Source of the DNA: Neodiprion pinetum
Lineage: Eukaryota > Arthropoda > Insecta > Hymenoptera > Diprionidae
Reading direction: 5' to 3'
DNA length: 64,000 bases
NCBI RefSeq assembly: GCF_021155775.2
Contig: NC_060238.1
Coordinates: 2,156,001-2,220,000 of the forward strand
Shown here: positions 47,501 to 60,814 of the stretch, in pieces
Layout: each line of letters begins with the position of its first letter
How positions within the stretch are numbered: the first letter of the stretch is position 1
Program-made: the position numbers and the translations under genes
The notes under the pieces: generated by a model
Seen by the model: only the letters and a program-made list of their open reading frames with translations
What the model was told of the DNA's origin: nothing
Databases searched by the model: none

Positions 47501-49000
47501 CATTCACACACATACGCGTAGTGCTTAATAGTATATTGGACTAAGAGTATTTTCTTGTAGGATCCAGAAACCTGCTGTGTCTTAATCGGGTTCGAGCCAA
47601 CGAGAGTAGGAAGGAAGAAAGAAAGGAACGAAGGAATGATGGAAGGAGATGCGTACATGTGTGTATGTAAACCCTACTACCGGAAGTGAAATTACGGTTT
47701 ATTATTTACCCGGACCCGATCGTTAACACCGTCGACGTCCGTGCGTTACAATCCGGAAATAATATAATAAATAAGTACCTTGGAACTTCTGGTCTTCGAA
47801 CGACAAAATATTGCGGCAATTTGATAAAACGGAAGGAGGAAAAGAAAAAGCAAAAATGAAGAAATCCCCGCGGCTTTGCGAACGTGAGGAATATACAGCG
47901 TGTAACCGCTCTCAAATATGAAATATTGATCATATTGTATAATGAATTTAAATTTTACCGATAATGAAGTTACCGTCACACCGTCACCCCGTCCTCCCCC
48001 AACCTAATGGGCGATAGCGGACTCCGGTCTGCGAGTACGAGGGTGTGAGTGGTGGTGATCTGGTACCCACGTCATCCTCAAACAGAGCCGAAGATCGATC
48101 AAATTTAGAGCAATTCGTTTTTTCCCTCACCGTTATTCCGTTCCACCTTTTCCATTATTTTTATTGGAAATAACTGATCAACGATCGCACGATTTAACAT
48201 ACAATACATATAACCTTATTAACCATCGGTTGTCGGTTTAGCCACAAGGTGTGAAAAGTCGCCATGTGCCGTTAGGAAAAAGGGATAGGCTCGGATCCCT
48301 CGGGTGTTGTTGAACGAACACTGTACGTCAGTCTTGTGATCGTGTGCATGACAACGATACGCGATAGATCGACACGTTGATCTGTATTACGGCACCTCGG
48401 AGACGGGGAGTTGGCTGGAATTAGGAATTAGGAATTAGAAATTAGGGTCGGCGCAATTAACCGGGATATTTTAACTACCGTTCCTATCCGCGTATTGGTG
48501 CTCGTCTACGGAGTATAAAACTTTTGATACTTTGTAACGTAAACGTGAATCAACATAATGATATTCGTGCGGGCCGTGACTAGGACGGGAAGATAATCAG
48601 AGCTTACTTAGCAAATGAACCGAACCCCCTTACCCTCCAGCTCCGCCATTCGGCTCTCACCACGTTCGCCAAGGTATACACCCGGTCAAAGTCTTAATGC
48701 ACCGACGACTAGCCACCAGCCGTCCCTTGGTGGCTGGACGCCCCGGATGACAGGCAGCCGCGCCCGCCTCGCCGTCACGCAAGAAACGGTCTCTGCTCAC
48801 CCCTGGGGGGTGGAGGGGGGTTGAAGGGTAGGATTTCTGGCCTTACTCGAGGCTAGAGAAGAGTGTCGAAAAATCGAGATATCGAGAAAGCGAGAAATCG
48901 CGTCTTGATTGCACGCAACAGTAGATACTGTGCGTAACTTTAATTTAAAGACTGGTTTTTACGAAGATGATTCAGGTACCTGCTGTTTGTTTGATTAAAA
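44501..49000. other. GC-richer stretch without a supported gene
   Basis: Base composition is visibly higher in G+C than the flanks and there are longer chance frames: 44694-45302 (+), 46145-46804 (-, 219 codons) and 46826-47320 (-). None shows a domain, signal peptide or splice-supported continuation. A 148-base tandem duplication lies at 45826-46121 and a GACTC pentamer repeat at 46631-46650. It could be regulatory DNA or UTR exons of a gene beyond the window. Confidence 0.5.
45826..46121 (+). repeat. Two-copy tandem duplication, unit about 148 bp
   Basis: GATCATAACC recurs 148 bases apart (45857 and 46005). It is followed in both copies by ATCGTC-rich sequence, a CTTCGAAC.TGTC block, CTCCGGTTC.CCGCAGGTCAAG and AAATGCTGGGAAGTCAGACAG. 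The period is not a multiple of three and the units read in different frames, so it is not a protein repeat. Confidence 0.8.
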
Positions 49001-52000
49001 TACTGTGTGATTAATATTTATAAAAGTTTTGCCGAGAGATAATCGCAGTTTAGTTTAGCTAGTTTTGTCAGAAGAGTGTGTAAGTAATTAAAATTTTAAT
49101 TTAAACAAGACTGAATAAATAATAAACGACGATGATCGTTAACAAGCTTAAATTTAATTTCCATTTAGTTAACGGTGTTATGATTTTTTTTTAAAGTTTT
49201 ATGCAACGACAACTAAAATAAAACAAATTTCAATGTATCAGTTGTATTCTTCTTTTCAAATCGTTAACAATTTTCAACATTCGTCAAACGGTTACTGAAC
49301 AACAGAAATTTTCCGCCGTTCTGAGATAATTATAATCAGGGCGGAATAATTGCGGAGGCGGCTCCGTTATCGATTAACGATATGCCCTAAGCTCGATAGC
49401 AAAAAAATCTAATATACACGACGCGGAGCTTTATCAAGCACACTTAGAGTACGCTTTCGTATCAAAGTGGATCCCGTCTGTATCTAATCAGTATAAGCAC
49501 AGTGTGTAGGTTACGGTGATGTTTCCATTCTCCGTATCCTTAAGCGTATTTAACTTTACCCAATTCATCATTATTCACATTTTGCAGCTTTTTAAGAAAA
49601 TGTAAACAATTTTACGAAAAAATTTCCAACAGACACGGAAAAACTTGTGTTTTTCATTTCTTCCCAAGAGGGTAAAATGACAAAACTCAACAGCTTTTTA
49701 CAAAATTAGATCTTTCAACTGATCCACTTTCGATTCGTCTAAAATATTTCTATCCCAGTAATGATGATGAAAAAATTTAAAAAAAATTAAAAAAACAATG
49801 AAAAATTCTTAAATATAATACACCAAGAGCTGGAAGAATTATCGACGCAAACGGGTGTTTTTTTTTTATTTTCTTTTTTTTTTTCTTTTTCTACCAGCGT
49901 CACGACGCGGCGCCGTTTATGTTAGGTTGAGCGTGTCGCGTCGGTGCGAAGCAAATTGACAATCAACAGGCGTCAGCCAGCCAGCCAGCCACTGCTTCAC
50001 CACTTGACGTTCCGTGTGTGCAGTGGATACACATACCAACATGGAACATCGAGTTGGTTACGTGCAACGAGAAATATATATTCGGCACGCGGTGGTTTGC
50101 GGAGGAAACCTCAGAATCTTTGGCATTTGATTGCATATCCATCCCATCCTCTACAATCGGGAAGTTATTACATTGCGACTGCATTCGTATCCCGTAATCA
50201 GCTGTCGATGAAAATTACTTTCTCAGACGCAAGATTTCGGTTACGAAGAATTTTTGCTACAATACAGGCGTGTGTGTGCGTGCGTGCGTATATATGAATT
50301 CTGTTCGAGAATTCGAGTTCAAGGAATATGTCTTCGATTGTGGAATTCTTTTAAACTCGAATTCAATAAACGGTTACAACTGAATCAATTTTTTAAGAAC
50401 TTATACTTGAGGAACTAAGTCCAAGGTGTGTGAATATGGAAAAAAAAAACGATTCAAGTTTACGAACTTGTGTTCGAAAGAATTCGGTTTGAATACACAA
50501 TCAAGTCAACGCGAAGTGGAAATTTCAGAATTCGAGTTTCAATACTAAAATTCAAAGAAGAAGTTAATTATCGAAATTGAATCAATGGAATGTATCTGGT
50601 TTAAGAAATTAAGTCGACCGTGAAATTCCTTGTTCTCTTTTCATTCTTTGAGGACGAAAAACAAAAAACATGTAAAAAAGAAAGAAAGAAAATCGTGCAA
50701 CCTCCCCATATACATGATACAATAAATTCACCGACAATACTCTCGTCCTTTGCCGAACCCCCGGTTTGTAATAAAGCGTGAACGGGGATGAAGGGAGGGG
50801 TGTGTGTGTGTGTGATGGGCACTAGTTAGGTGGGCCAGGAGGTCAGCGTGCCAGTCATATTGGGTGGGTACAAGTGGGATGTGCCCTGTACGTACACGTA
50901 TCGATGCGATACAGGGTGATGGGGGTGATGGGGGTGATGGGGGTGATGGGGGTGGTGGGGGTGGTAGGAGAGAGTCGATCACCACCTGGTCGCTGCTCCC
51001 CTCTGATAACAGCATTACGACTGACTACACCCTCTCAACCGTCCCACCCCCTTAACGCCCCTTCTCACCACGGAGCGATCCCTCAAACGATTGTTGAAAC
51101 AAACGGTTAAACGTCCTCCTCCGCCCCCGAAATTCTGGTTTTCGCGATCGCGGATATAACGCGACGCGTCACACGGTGCTCGCTGATTGATTTGTTCATA
51201 CCTGCCTACCTGCCCGAATATGTATTGCATAAACGATTATGTTCTTCCCAGTCGATATTTTAATTTTTTTTTTTTAAATGTGATACGTTTTTTTTTTCTA
51301 CTAATTTTTATTTGAAAACTTTTTCATTTGGCTGCCAAGTCCTATCGGTTACAGATTTTTCACTCGACCGATTTCGAGATCATCGGGCAAATTTGTCGGT
51401 CAGGCAACTACTTTGAATTGTAATACCTCAAATCTGTGATTCCAACTTCTTGAAAAAAAAAAAAAAAAAAATTGTCGATCAATATTCACAACAGAAATGA
51501 TAATTTCTTCGAACGTTGATTCTAATTCCTAGGAATTTCAATTCCAATTCGTAAGACTTTTATTCGCGAATTCGTAAAAAAACAGTTTTGTAATTCCTTC
51601 GTAAAATTCTCCACAAATTTTGACAACCTACGTAATATCTGAACGCAAAAAACCGAAATCCAACGATGATAGATTATCATAGTATATATCTGTACGTGAA
51701 AAAAAAAATCAAGAAAAAAAAACACCTGTTTATCGTTTTCTGCAACAGACTTTCTGTCTCTCTCTCTCTCTCTCTCTCTGTCTCTGTCTCTGTCTCGTCG
51801 ATTCGACATAGCGTGTGTGGCGTGTATTATTTCGATTCTTTTTCTCCATTATACTTTAATCATTTTCCGTCCATCTTTCTCTCTTCCTCTCTCTTTGGGA
51901 TTAAAATCCAATCAATAAGTGTCACGCGTTATAATACACCACCCATACCTTATGATGCACAAATGTATTTATAATAGATACGCGTATCGTACATATAAGC

Positions 52001-53276
52001 ATATGTTTCTGCAATTTTTTTTTCTTTCTTCCTTTCTTTCTTTCATCGTTACTTTCCCGCCAGATATATAATGCATAGAACAAAATCGTTCCGCCCTGAT
52101 ATAAAGTATAACGCAAGACCGTTGTTCTCCCTCCCGTTTCTGCTCTGCACTCATTTCGCACTTATCTACGTACAGTGTTTTGCATCAACACATAGAAAAC
52201 ATAGAAAACATCAATGTTCAAGCGGCGTCACGCCAGCAGCCGCTAGCCGTGTCTCGATTATTCGACCGATACCGTCGAACGTGTCGTTTATCTGATTAAC
52301 TTCCCCGTTCAATAATTCATACCGATTCCTTATTTTCACCCCGGCAGCACGAAGGGCTTGGATTCGACCCTCGAGCCTCGATCGGTATTTTTTACATCCC
52401 CTTTATTTCCAACGCACGTATCACATTCTTCCGACATTAAAATACGCAGACAATTTCGCATTATCGATAAGAGTAAAAATCGAAATTATGATACTTAAAA
52501 TTCGTTGTTAGAAAAAATTTTATTCGATACTTATTTACTCGTTTACTTCAGCATCGTTACGCAATTGCTGTAAATTCGATCTCCGCGAGCTTTCAACGCT
52601 TCGTTTTTTCTCCCATGGCTCGTGATTTACAAATTGACGCTTTCTTGTTTTATAACTTTTTAATCCTTTTCCCCAGGGTGACTGGTCGTTTGAGGTTGGC
52701 GTGAGTCGCGGTCAGTCATGGCTTGTCCGTTCCTTCGCCATCCAGACGGACGTAATGTGGGTGCGCACGTGGTTATGCCTGTGCTACCTGTAGTTTCGCC
52801 CATATAAGAGGTATACGCATCCACCGCCTGGCTAACTAACTGCTGTACGTAACAAGCGTCGAGGAAGCTAAGTGAATGTGTATAAAGCGCGTATCTTACT
52901 AAACCCGTTGGGCGCACCCTTTAATTAACTCGGCAGCCATTACGTCATTAACTCCACACACAATTACTTAGGCTATTCTAAAACCCTTCTGTTACTATAT
53001 ACATATACGTACATCCTAATATGCATATATACATATACATGATAGAATGTATAAAAAATAATCCACTATCCATTTTCAGAATTCAAGTCAAAGATATTGT
53101 TACAAATCACGAAACAAAAAATATTCTGTCAACGTTTGAGCTCTTGATATTAATATTAAAAGGTGAATTAGCCCCATTTTCTATTTCCCATTGAAATAAC
53201 ACGGGAAATTTTTTTTATTTTTTTTTCAACTTTTCAACGCATTAGTGTACTGACAAGACTAGAACGTATTTTTCTA
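49001..53276. other. AT-rich stretch without a supported gene
   Basis: A GGTGATGGG minisatellite (50914-50966), a GT run near 50801 and a TCTCTG microsatellite near 51757. GAATTCGAGTT words recur in both orientations at 50310-50560. GC-richer patches are at 49900-50200, 50720-51200 and 52650-52950. No gene is recognised. Confidence 0.5.
50914..50966 (+). repeat. Minisatellite, 9-bp unit GGTGATGGG
   Basis: Nearly six units; the last two have GGTGGTGGG. It is G-rich on the + strand. Confidence 0.92.
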
Positions 53277-53449
53277 GGGAATTGAGAGCTCTGCAAAAAA
53301 GGTTTCTCATCAATTTATGATAAATCTACTCTTTCAAAAGTTATCTAAAGTTAAAGATCAACAAAGGATCTTGAATAAACTTTTGAAAGGGTAGATTTAT
53401 CATAAAATGATTAAGACACCTTTTTTTTTTTGTAGAGTATTCAATTCCC
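53277..53449. repeat. 173-bp foldback hairpin
   Basis: The arms start GGGAATTGA at 53277 and end CAATTCCC at 53449. Internal matching pairs include GCAAAAAAGG.TTCTCATCA with its complement near 53404-53436, TTATGATAAATCTAC, CTTTCAAAAGTT and GATC at the loop edges. Arms are about 75 bases with a short loop. It is probably a small foldback MITE; a structured RNA is less likely. Confidence 0.8.
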
Positions 53450-54551
53450 GTAAATTTGTCAAGAGAAAGAATAAAGGAAAGGGAAATTGATAAGCTTCTT
53501 CTGTATTAATTCATTCATCTTTCGCGATCTTCTAAACTCGTCTTGTTTCTTCTATCAATCCATTAACAAACTAAAATTTCTGTGATCGGTAAATTATTTT
53601 GCAAAGTCAAAAAGTCCCGTAGTTAGGAAAAAAAAGTAGTAAACCGAACGAGTAAAAAAAAAAAAAAAAAAATTCTTACGCCTGACTCGAGAAAGGAAAT
53701 GAGACGGGGAGAAAAAAGTGATAAAAAGATGATTAAAGAAAGAAAGAAAAAGAAAAAAAAACGCAAGGAAACTATAACCGTCAATTATTGAAAATTGGAT
53801 AATTACGAAGAAAGGTGAGTGAATTGTTTTCTTTCTTTCTTAAACTACAACGGTCTGATAAATGATTTGTGCAGGAAAGCGAAGAGAAGAACGAGAGACA
53901 AAGAATAGGTAGAAAAAAAGGGCGCCAGTGTAAAGCTGTCGGTCAAATTAAGTGGCAGGTTGAAGTTGGATACAGTTAACTTTCGTTTGTTTCTTCTTCT
54001 TTCCCAACTGACCGAAAGATCGGAGAAACGATCAGGTGTAAAATTATGACAGATAACGATTAAACGCGTTAATTATATGAATTCATGGAATTACGTGCGA
54101 CGAAAAAAAAAAATGCCGTAAGTCACGGCGTGGAAAATGTGGATGATAAAATTTTCGTCAACTTCGATTGGTCTGAAATAAAAAATTTTCACTTCCGTGA
54201 CTGAATTTTTCGTCCGGTTAATTATAAGCTAGTGAAAAAAAAATCGAGCTGCCTAAATTTATGGAAAACAAAAATTCCACAACATTTCCAGGTTTTCCAG
54301 AACCAAATACCCAGTCTTTCCTAACACTCTCCCGAGTTCTAGTAAATTACTAGCACCTAAATCGTTCAGTTTATTAACTCTGCGTCAATTCAAAAAATTC
54401 AAGAGTTGTTTTCTTGACGAAAAAACGTAAACTTGTCACCTGAAAAAATGACTTCTAATTCCGAAAACAAGAAGCTGCTACTTGCAATCTTTTCCCTGAT
54501 CGAATTAAAATTCCAGGTTTTCCATGAACTCTCTTTTTTAAACACCCCGAC

Positions 54552-54588
54552 GTTTCCGGGTTTTCCAGGTTTTCCAGGTTTTCCAGGT
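54552..54588 (+). repeat. Short tandem repeat, 9-bp unit TTTTCCAGG
   Basis: Three to four units. On the minus strand it would translate as Gly-Lys-Pro repeats, which mimics collagen but has no wider support. Confidence 0.88.
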
Positions 54589-55150
54589 GTGTGGCCACCC
54601 GGTACGGTAAATCGAGAAATTCGAGGGTCTGAATTCCCGGCTCTAAACTGGGAAGTAACAACATTGAGATATATAGCCAATCAAGTCTTAGCCGAGGTAA
54701 TGGGTATGGAAACCGAGGGAACGTCGTCGTCTGGAGTTGCGGGTCTCGGTGCAGCCGGGTGGCCAAGATCTCAATCAAGATAGGACGGCCGAACAATGGT
54801 ATCTTAGCGGTCCGCTATCGAGAGGACCATCTTTATCTCCAATAACGTAGACGGGTCACCGCGTCTTTGTCTGAGAGAAAGAGAGAGGGGCAGACATTTA
54901 TTACGGTGGCGAGAGAGGGAGAGAAAAGCGGGAGAATCCCCGGGGAGAAGGTCAAGCTCTCGTTCGGCCCGCGGGTGACATTCTCCTTAGAAAATCAGCG
55001 CGAGCCGTTAACCCAAAACCCGACACTTCGCGATATTAATTTCAAGCCCCGAATCCCGCCTCGTTTCGCTACCGGTTTTAGGTAATCGAAAATCTCGTAC
55101 CAATCAGCCTCAGACGCGTTCTGCATACGGATATTCACCGTCAAAGGACG

Positions 55151-55180
55151 AGTTTCAAGGAATTTCAAGGAATTTCAAGG
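55151..55180 (+). repeat. Short tandem repeat, 10-bp unit AATTTCAAGG
   Basis: Three units; the first has one or two differences. Confidence 0.9.
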
Positions 55181-55409
55181 ATTACATATTTTTCTTATCG
55201 ACGTTAAAAAATTCACAGATATTTCAAAAATGACGAAAAATTCCCTTCGCGACTTTCGGATAATTTTTCAACCGTAACTGTTTTGAAAGCTCTCGAAATA
55301 CTTCGGCTAATTTCCAAACACTTTGTATACTCGTGCAATAGTAATTGTTGAACAACATTAAGCATGAAGGTCGATTCAGATTTTTCGGATAGTTTCAAAA
55401 GGAAAGTAA

Positions 55410-55640
55410 CTAAAACAAGCCGGAAAAAACTGTTTTTTCGCGATACCTTTCATCGTCAAAAACGACCGTGTGAAAAATTTTAAACTGACAGGACTTGGCG
55501 GCCAAATGAAAAAAATGTTGAGTGAAAAATTAGAGAAAAACAAAAAATTCAATTTCTTCTCTTTACGCAAATATATAAACTAGATAAAAAATAATCGTTT
55601 ATTTAGAAAAAGTAATAAGGAGAAAAAAAGTATATGTTTA
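55410..55640 (+). repeat. Dispersed repeat of unknown class, copy b
   Basis: Homologous by eye to 28450-28765 and shorter by several indels. No terminal structure was identified. Confidence 0.55.
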
Positions 55641-58600
55641 TCGGTGAGATATTGAAAAAATGCCAAAGCGATCATAGCTGAAATTTCACGAATGGTATTT
55701 CAACGGATTGAAAAAAAAGATACTCAACTACCTTGCACAAATTACAATGTATGAAAATTAAACAGAGTAACTGAGAAAAATCGTGTATAAAAGTATAAGA
55801 TGTTTAAAAAAAAAAGACCGTTGAAAAATTGACCATTTGATTGCACAAATTATATTATGTAGAAGCACGCACGAGTTGTCCGAATAATGATAAAACACAC
55901 CGAGTGACTTCCTGCCCTTTAAACAATCTGTTCCAACGTCTTCGTCACGGTCCGAATGATTCTGTCACAGTGGGGTGAACCTCGATGTTACAAAATGCGG
56001 GATACCGACCCCCTACAGGTGCACCAACCCATGGCGTCCAGGATGTTCAAGGGGGTCTTTAACGCTCCGCGGAGTTTCTCAACGATTTTTAATTTTTTCT
56101 TTTTTTTTTTTTTGAAGCACGTGCCTCTGCCATAAGGCGAATTGTAGAAAGGCAACCGTTTTTCTCCTTCTTCGCCACGCGCTTCTTCTCAAACCCATCT
56201 TCCATGGCACTTAAATTACCGCCAACCGTCTTTTCCTTGCCCCCGCAGAGAAACGTTATTCAACGGTCGCTTTTCTAGACGAGCGTTTGCTTTATAACGT
56301 AAAAATGATATTTCTGTAATAAACAAAAAAAAAAAAAAACATTTTTCAGGTCTACGAAATTCTTCCTACATTGTTGGGTAAAGGAAAGTTTATCTGAATA
56401 TATATATAAAAAAAAAAAAACAATTTTCTAAAGCTCGGTGCAAGTTGAAGCAAAGAAGGGAAAAGAAAAAATTGTTGCAAAATTTTCAAACCACTGTTTT
56501 GACACCGAAAATGTTTCGTTCTTTTAATTACGCTGAATGAACTACAACTTAGTTTTTCTGTAAGAAACTGTTGAGGATTCAATTCTCCAGATTACTGTTA
56601 GTATACGTGATACAAGAGTAATTCGAACCTTTTCGTATAGTTTGAAACAAATTACAATCAAAAGGGTTGAATTATTACAGAATAACTACAAACCTGTAGA
56701 AAAGAGTGAGAAAAAAAAAACTTGACTTGTTTTATAGCCAAAATTGTGTACACTATTTTTAATTTCAGGTAACGGATTTCAATGATTTTTGAAAAACACA
56801 ACCGTCTTCTTCAAAAAAGAAATATGAAAGAGTCTAGGACTAGGTCTAGTTTATCGGCGGTCTGTTTGCCGACAAGAAATAGAAAGTAAATTAAATTTGA
56901 CTCCATATCATCCACACGGATTTCGATATGTTTGATGAATAAATTGAAAGAACATTGATGAGAGAAAAAAAAAAAATCAAACTAGTAATGACAAAAAAAA
57001 GAGAAGAATATAAGATGAAACTCCGGGAATATAAATTCTCGGCGAGAGCTTACACACACGTAATATCCTGCACGTACGGACGCGTGTTATATCAGAATCA
57101 ACCGGAAACACGACTGCTGGCTGTTTCCTGGTAATAGAAAAAAATTCAAACAACTTCCACGGGCCCGACCGGCCGTGGCGAGGTGCAACGTATACGTAGA
57201 TACGCGGAGAGAGAGAAAGAGAGAGAGGGAGAGAGAGAGAGAGAGGAAGAGGAAGAATGGACGTATAGCTCATACCCCGCATGTAGCCCTCTGCTGAGAT
57301 TAATCCATCATAATTCCTGATGTGCCTTCAAGCAGCAGGAATCGGTATTCCTTCAAAAGTTTAACTTTGAATCGAAAAAATGAACGTCGGTGAAAATCAT
57401 TGTCAGACAAAATCAAGCTACGAAGTAAAAAAAAATTTCCCAATCGTCTTTGAAATCAAAGATGAAAACAAAATTGCGATATTTAGAGAAGAATAAACAA
57501 AAAAAAAGAAGCACTTCCGACTCGATTTCCCGAACCGCATTAGATGTAGATTTATATGTATAATCAAAATTTCGTTATCAAATTTTTTATTACCACGGCA
57601 TTTACCGTCGCAGGTATCTCTACGATTTTGATTTATTTCATCGTTATTTTTCCATCCATGTCCAGTTACTGCGTTTACCTATATTCCGATTTTTCTTTGT
57701 TGTTTTTATTAATTCCCTTTCCATCCCACTTATGTAATGAATACGCCGTTCTCGTTGCCAGAGTTAATGAAAAATAGCAAAGCAAAGTGAAAGAAAATAA
57801 TTTAAAAAAAAAAAAAAAAAAATAGAACAGAAAAAGCAGAGAAAAGAAGAAGACGTTAAAAACGGGTTAAAACAATGAAGAAACGTAAAGAAATAATATA
57901 ATAATATAATGGAGCTATCGTTATTATCATTATTATTATCATGTCTGTGTAAAATCGAGCGAGATAAACAAAAGGGCGGAAAAGTCCATAGACGACGTTG
58001 CCAGCGAGTGGTTGGCTGCCGTTGACAGGCAGAGAGGTACATTAACTGCAGTTTGAACTGTACGGGGATAATCGAGCTGCGTTTCCTCCGCCCAATTACA
58101 CTGCTGAGTATGTAGAGAAAGAGGGAGAGAGACAGAGAGAGAGAGACAGAGAGAGAGAGAGAGAATTTGCTGCAAATACATCAGACCTGTGAATATTATG
58201 GGTACACGTATCCCGTTCTACAGGATGATTCAGGATCTTGTTGTTTGTCACCTGTTCGGTTGTATGATTTAAATTTGTAGTGAAGAGAAAAAAAAAAAAT
58301 AACAATGATAGAATTTTTATTTTTAAAGCGTCGATAGTTTTCCCATAACTTTTTCGATCTGCCATAAATCGGGAACCGGGAAGTGCTGTCGGATACTCGA
58401 ATCAAACCCCATGCGTGGATTCAGGATTCAGCTTTATTGAGAGCTTTCGTTGAACTCTCTGGCACGTTTGTTTCTCGATTTGTTTCACCAAAATAGTAAG
58501 GAAAACTATTGTTTTTTCATTTTTTCTTGTTCACCTGAAAGGAGCTTCGATCGTTTTTTCACGACAAGGTTATATACAACCCAAAAACGGAACATGTTAG

Positions 58601-60133
58601 AGCTTTAGAAAGAGAAAAAAAAGTTCAAAATGTAGCTTCGATTTTAAGCTATACTAAGAGCTTTATTTGGAAATTCTAAGTTCAAACGTTTTCAAGTTAA
58701 GCTACTGCAATACGTCAAAGAAAAATGTTTCAAGATTATTTTTTACTTATTTCGAACGTTCCAATGTTCGAATTGAAAAAGAATTGATTCGGTTTTATAA
58801 AAGCTCGGATCTTGGGTTAATAAACTTACGAATAAGTCGGTAGCCAGTTTTGATTCGAAACATTTTCGATCGTTGCTTTGTTCGAATTCAAATTTAAACT
58901 CGTATGTCCGAAAAAATTGCTCACCAAGTCCCTGAATCGCTCTGTAGACAAAATATTCTTATCGCGTGGATAAAAAATTTCACACTAATGACATGTATAA
59001 TCCATGGATCTGATACGCCGACCGTATGAAATAAAATAACTCCACCTCAAACGCTTCTACCACTATAATACGCCATGCATTGCTGAAGCAGCATTGGATC
59101 CTTTGAGCTCGTCTCAAACGAGTCGTTTTAATTGTTATTGCACATGTAAACACACATGTTTTTGAAAGCCAATTCCACCGTCGGTTTCTCCGTATGACCA
59201 AACCACTGTGTTCGTGTCTGTATTTACAGAAATTAATCGCAAATACAGGGCGTTTCATTTGATAAAGTAGACAAAATTCAGAGATGAGCAAAGAAAACAT
59301 CATGCAATAATTAATTGAAAATAACCAGCTTGTTAAAAAAAAAAAATAAAAATAGACGTACATGAACATATTAAGCGATCATGTTAGTGTAACGGGACGG
59401 GATTTTTTTTTCCATGGTTAAAGTACGCTTGCCAGATTTTTTATTTATTTTTTATTTTTAATTTTTAAATCTTCATATTTTTTCCTAACGAAAAACTGTC
59501 GAAAATATAGGCTAAATTCGATACTTTTTGTTCAAATAGCCGCCGTTCCTTCATTCCTAGAATTGAAAATAAGACTTTGGTAAAACGAAAAGTTTTTAAC
59601 AAAATTATATTTTATGAATAATACTGTAATTGAAATAAAAGTCAGTAAATTGAAACAGCATTTTAGATTCGTATTTAAACCGAAACTCAAATCCGAATTT
59701 GCATCACGATTAGACGCGTAATTCTAAGGGGGTTTATAAAAGATTGAAATTGAAAAATTTTCACTTCGATCCTGAATCCTGAATTTTTTTTAAAACATAG
59801 CAACCGTCGTTAAAACGTCCCGGCTCGTATAAAACAATTTCCCCGTGTATAATTAGGGGTTATAAGTGTGTCTTCAGGGGCGTCTCATCGTCCCTAATAA
59901 CACGGCTGACTGCCGAATGAGCGTATAAACCGTATATAGGAAGAAGGGTCAGGCAGATGCGGTATTTCGCTTCAAGGGGTGAATGCAGTTCCGTCGTAAC
60001 GCAGACGCGTCAAGACATCGGATGCCACATGTCAAGAAATAAACGAATGGGAACCGTCCAACTCAAAAAAATATCAAACGTCTCGATGCAGGTTTATTTT
60101 CCACTCGATTTCTAACTAAAACACATAATTATG

Positions 60134-60814
60134 TACGAGGAATTCCATGCAAATGATCACCATTTCTAATTTTGTTTAAAGAAACAAACTTCCGCAATTG
60201 TCCCAACTCTGAAAAAGCAACCTAATTTTTTTACCTCTTTTTTTCAACTGTTCAATAATTTATAAATATTTATAAAGTGATTTTGAAAAGAACCTTTTCT
60301 TTTACAAACATTTCAAGACCGCTCCCACGGTGGATCAATTTTTTCCCTTTTTTATTCAGCACTTAAAATTCCAATGGTTAACTAAAACATTGTTTAAACG
60401 GTTTGAAAATTCACGAAAACTTCTATTTTTCGCATGAAACATTTCTAGACCAATTCCATTATACGGTGATTTTTGTTTATTTGTTTGGCGCATTCGACTT
60501 TTTCATTAACTTCATAATGAAACCGGTCCAGAAATATTCTAAATAAAAAACAGAAGTTTTGAGAATTTTTCGGAAAATTTCGGAGGTTTTAAAAAACGTC
60601 GAAACAAAATCAGCCCATCATGGGTCTTGAAATGTTTGAAAAAAAAATACAGTTTTTTCAGAGTTTTAAATAATAAACCAAATTATTGAATAAAAATTTC
60701 TAATAAAAATTCAGGGTACAGTTGCGATGTTGGGTTAATTGCATGAAAATTTTTCAACAAAATAAAAAATGGCGAAGGTCAGACGTTGATCCGGTTGGCA
60801 TGGAATTCCCCGTA
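60134..60814. mobile_element. Foldback MITE with 17-bp terminal inverted repeats (681 bp)
   Basis: The left end TACGAGGAATTCCATGC and the right end GCATGGAATTCCCCGTA are inverted repeats matching at 16 of 17 bases. The outermost TA on each side could be a TA target duplication of the Tc1/mariner superfamily kind. The interior is itself a long imperfect inverted repeat: AACATTTCAAGACC near 60308 pairs with GGTCTTGAAATGTTT near 60625, and ACTTCTATTTTTCGCATG..CATTTCTAGACC near 60420-60450 pairs with the CCGGTCCAGAAATATTC..AACAGAAGTTTTG region near 60525-60560. No transposase frame is present, so it is non-autonomous. Superfamily placement is tentative. Confidence 0.82.

Larger units (their letters stand above)
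53450..60133. other. AT-rich stretch without a supported gene
   Basis: It contains the short tandem repeats at 54552 and 55151, the second copy of the dispersed repeat (55410-55640), GA tracts near 57205 and 58115-58165, and a GC-richer patch at 55890-56260. Repeated TTCGAATT/TTCAAGTT words lie around 58700-58910. No frame has domain support. Confidence 0.5.

Noticed and set aside
47570..47605. tRNA B-box-like GGTTCGAGCC
   Set aside because: No cloverleaf could be drawn from the preceding 70 bases.
54399..54680. Collagen-like Gly-Lys-Pro repeats on the minus strand
   Set aside because: They come from three to four copies of a 9-bp simple repeat only, with no further Gly-x-y triplets.
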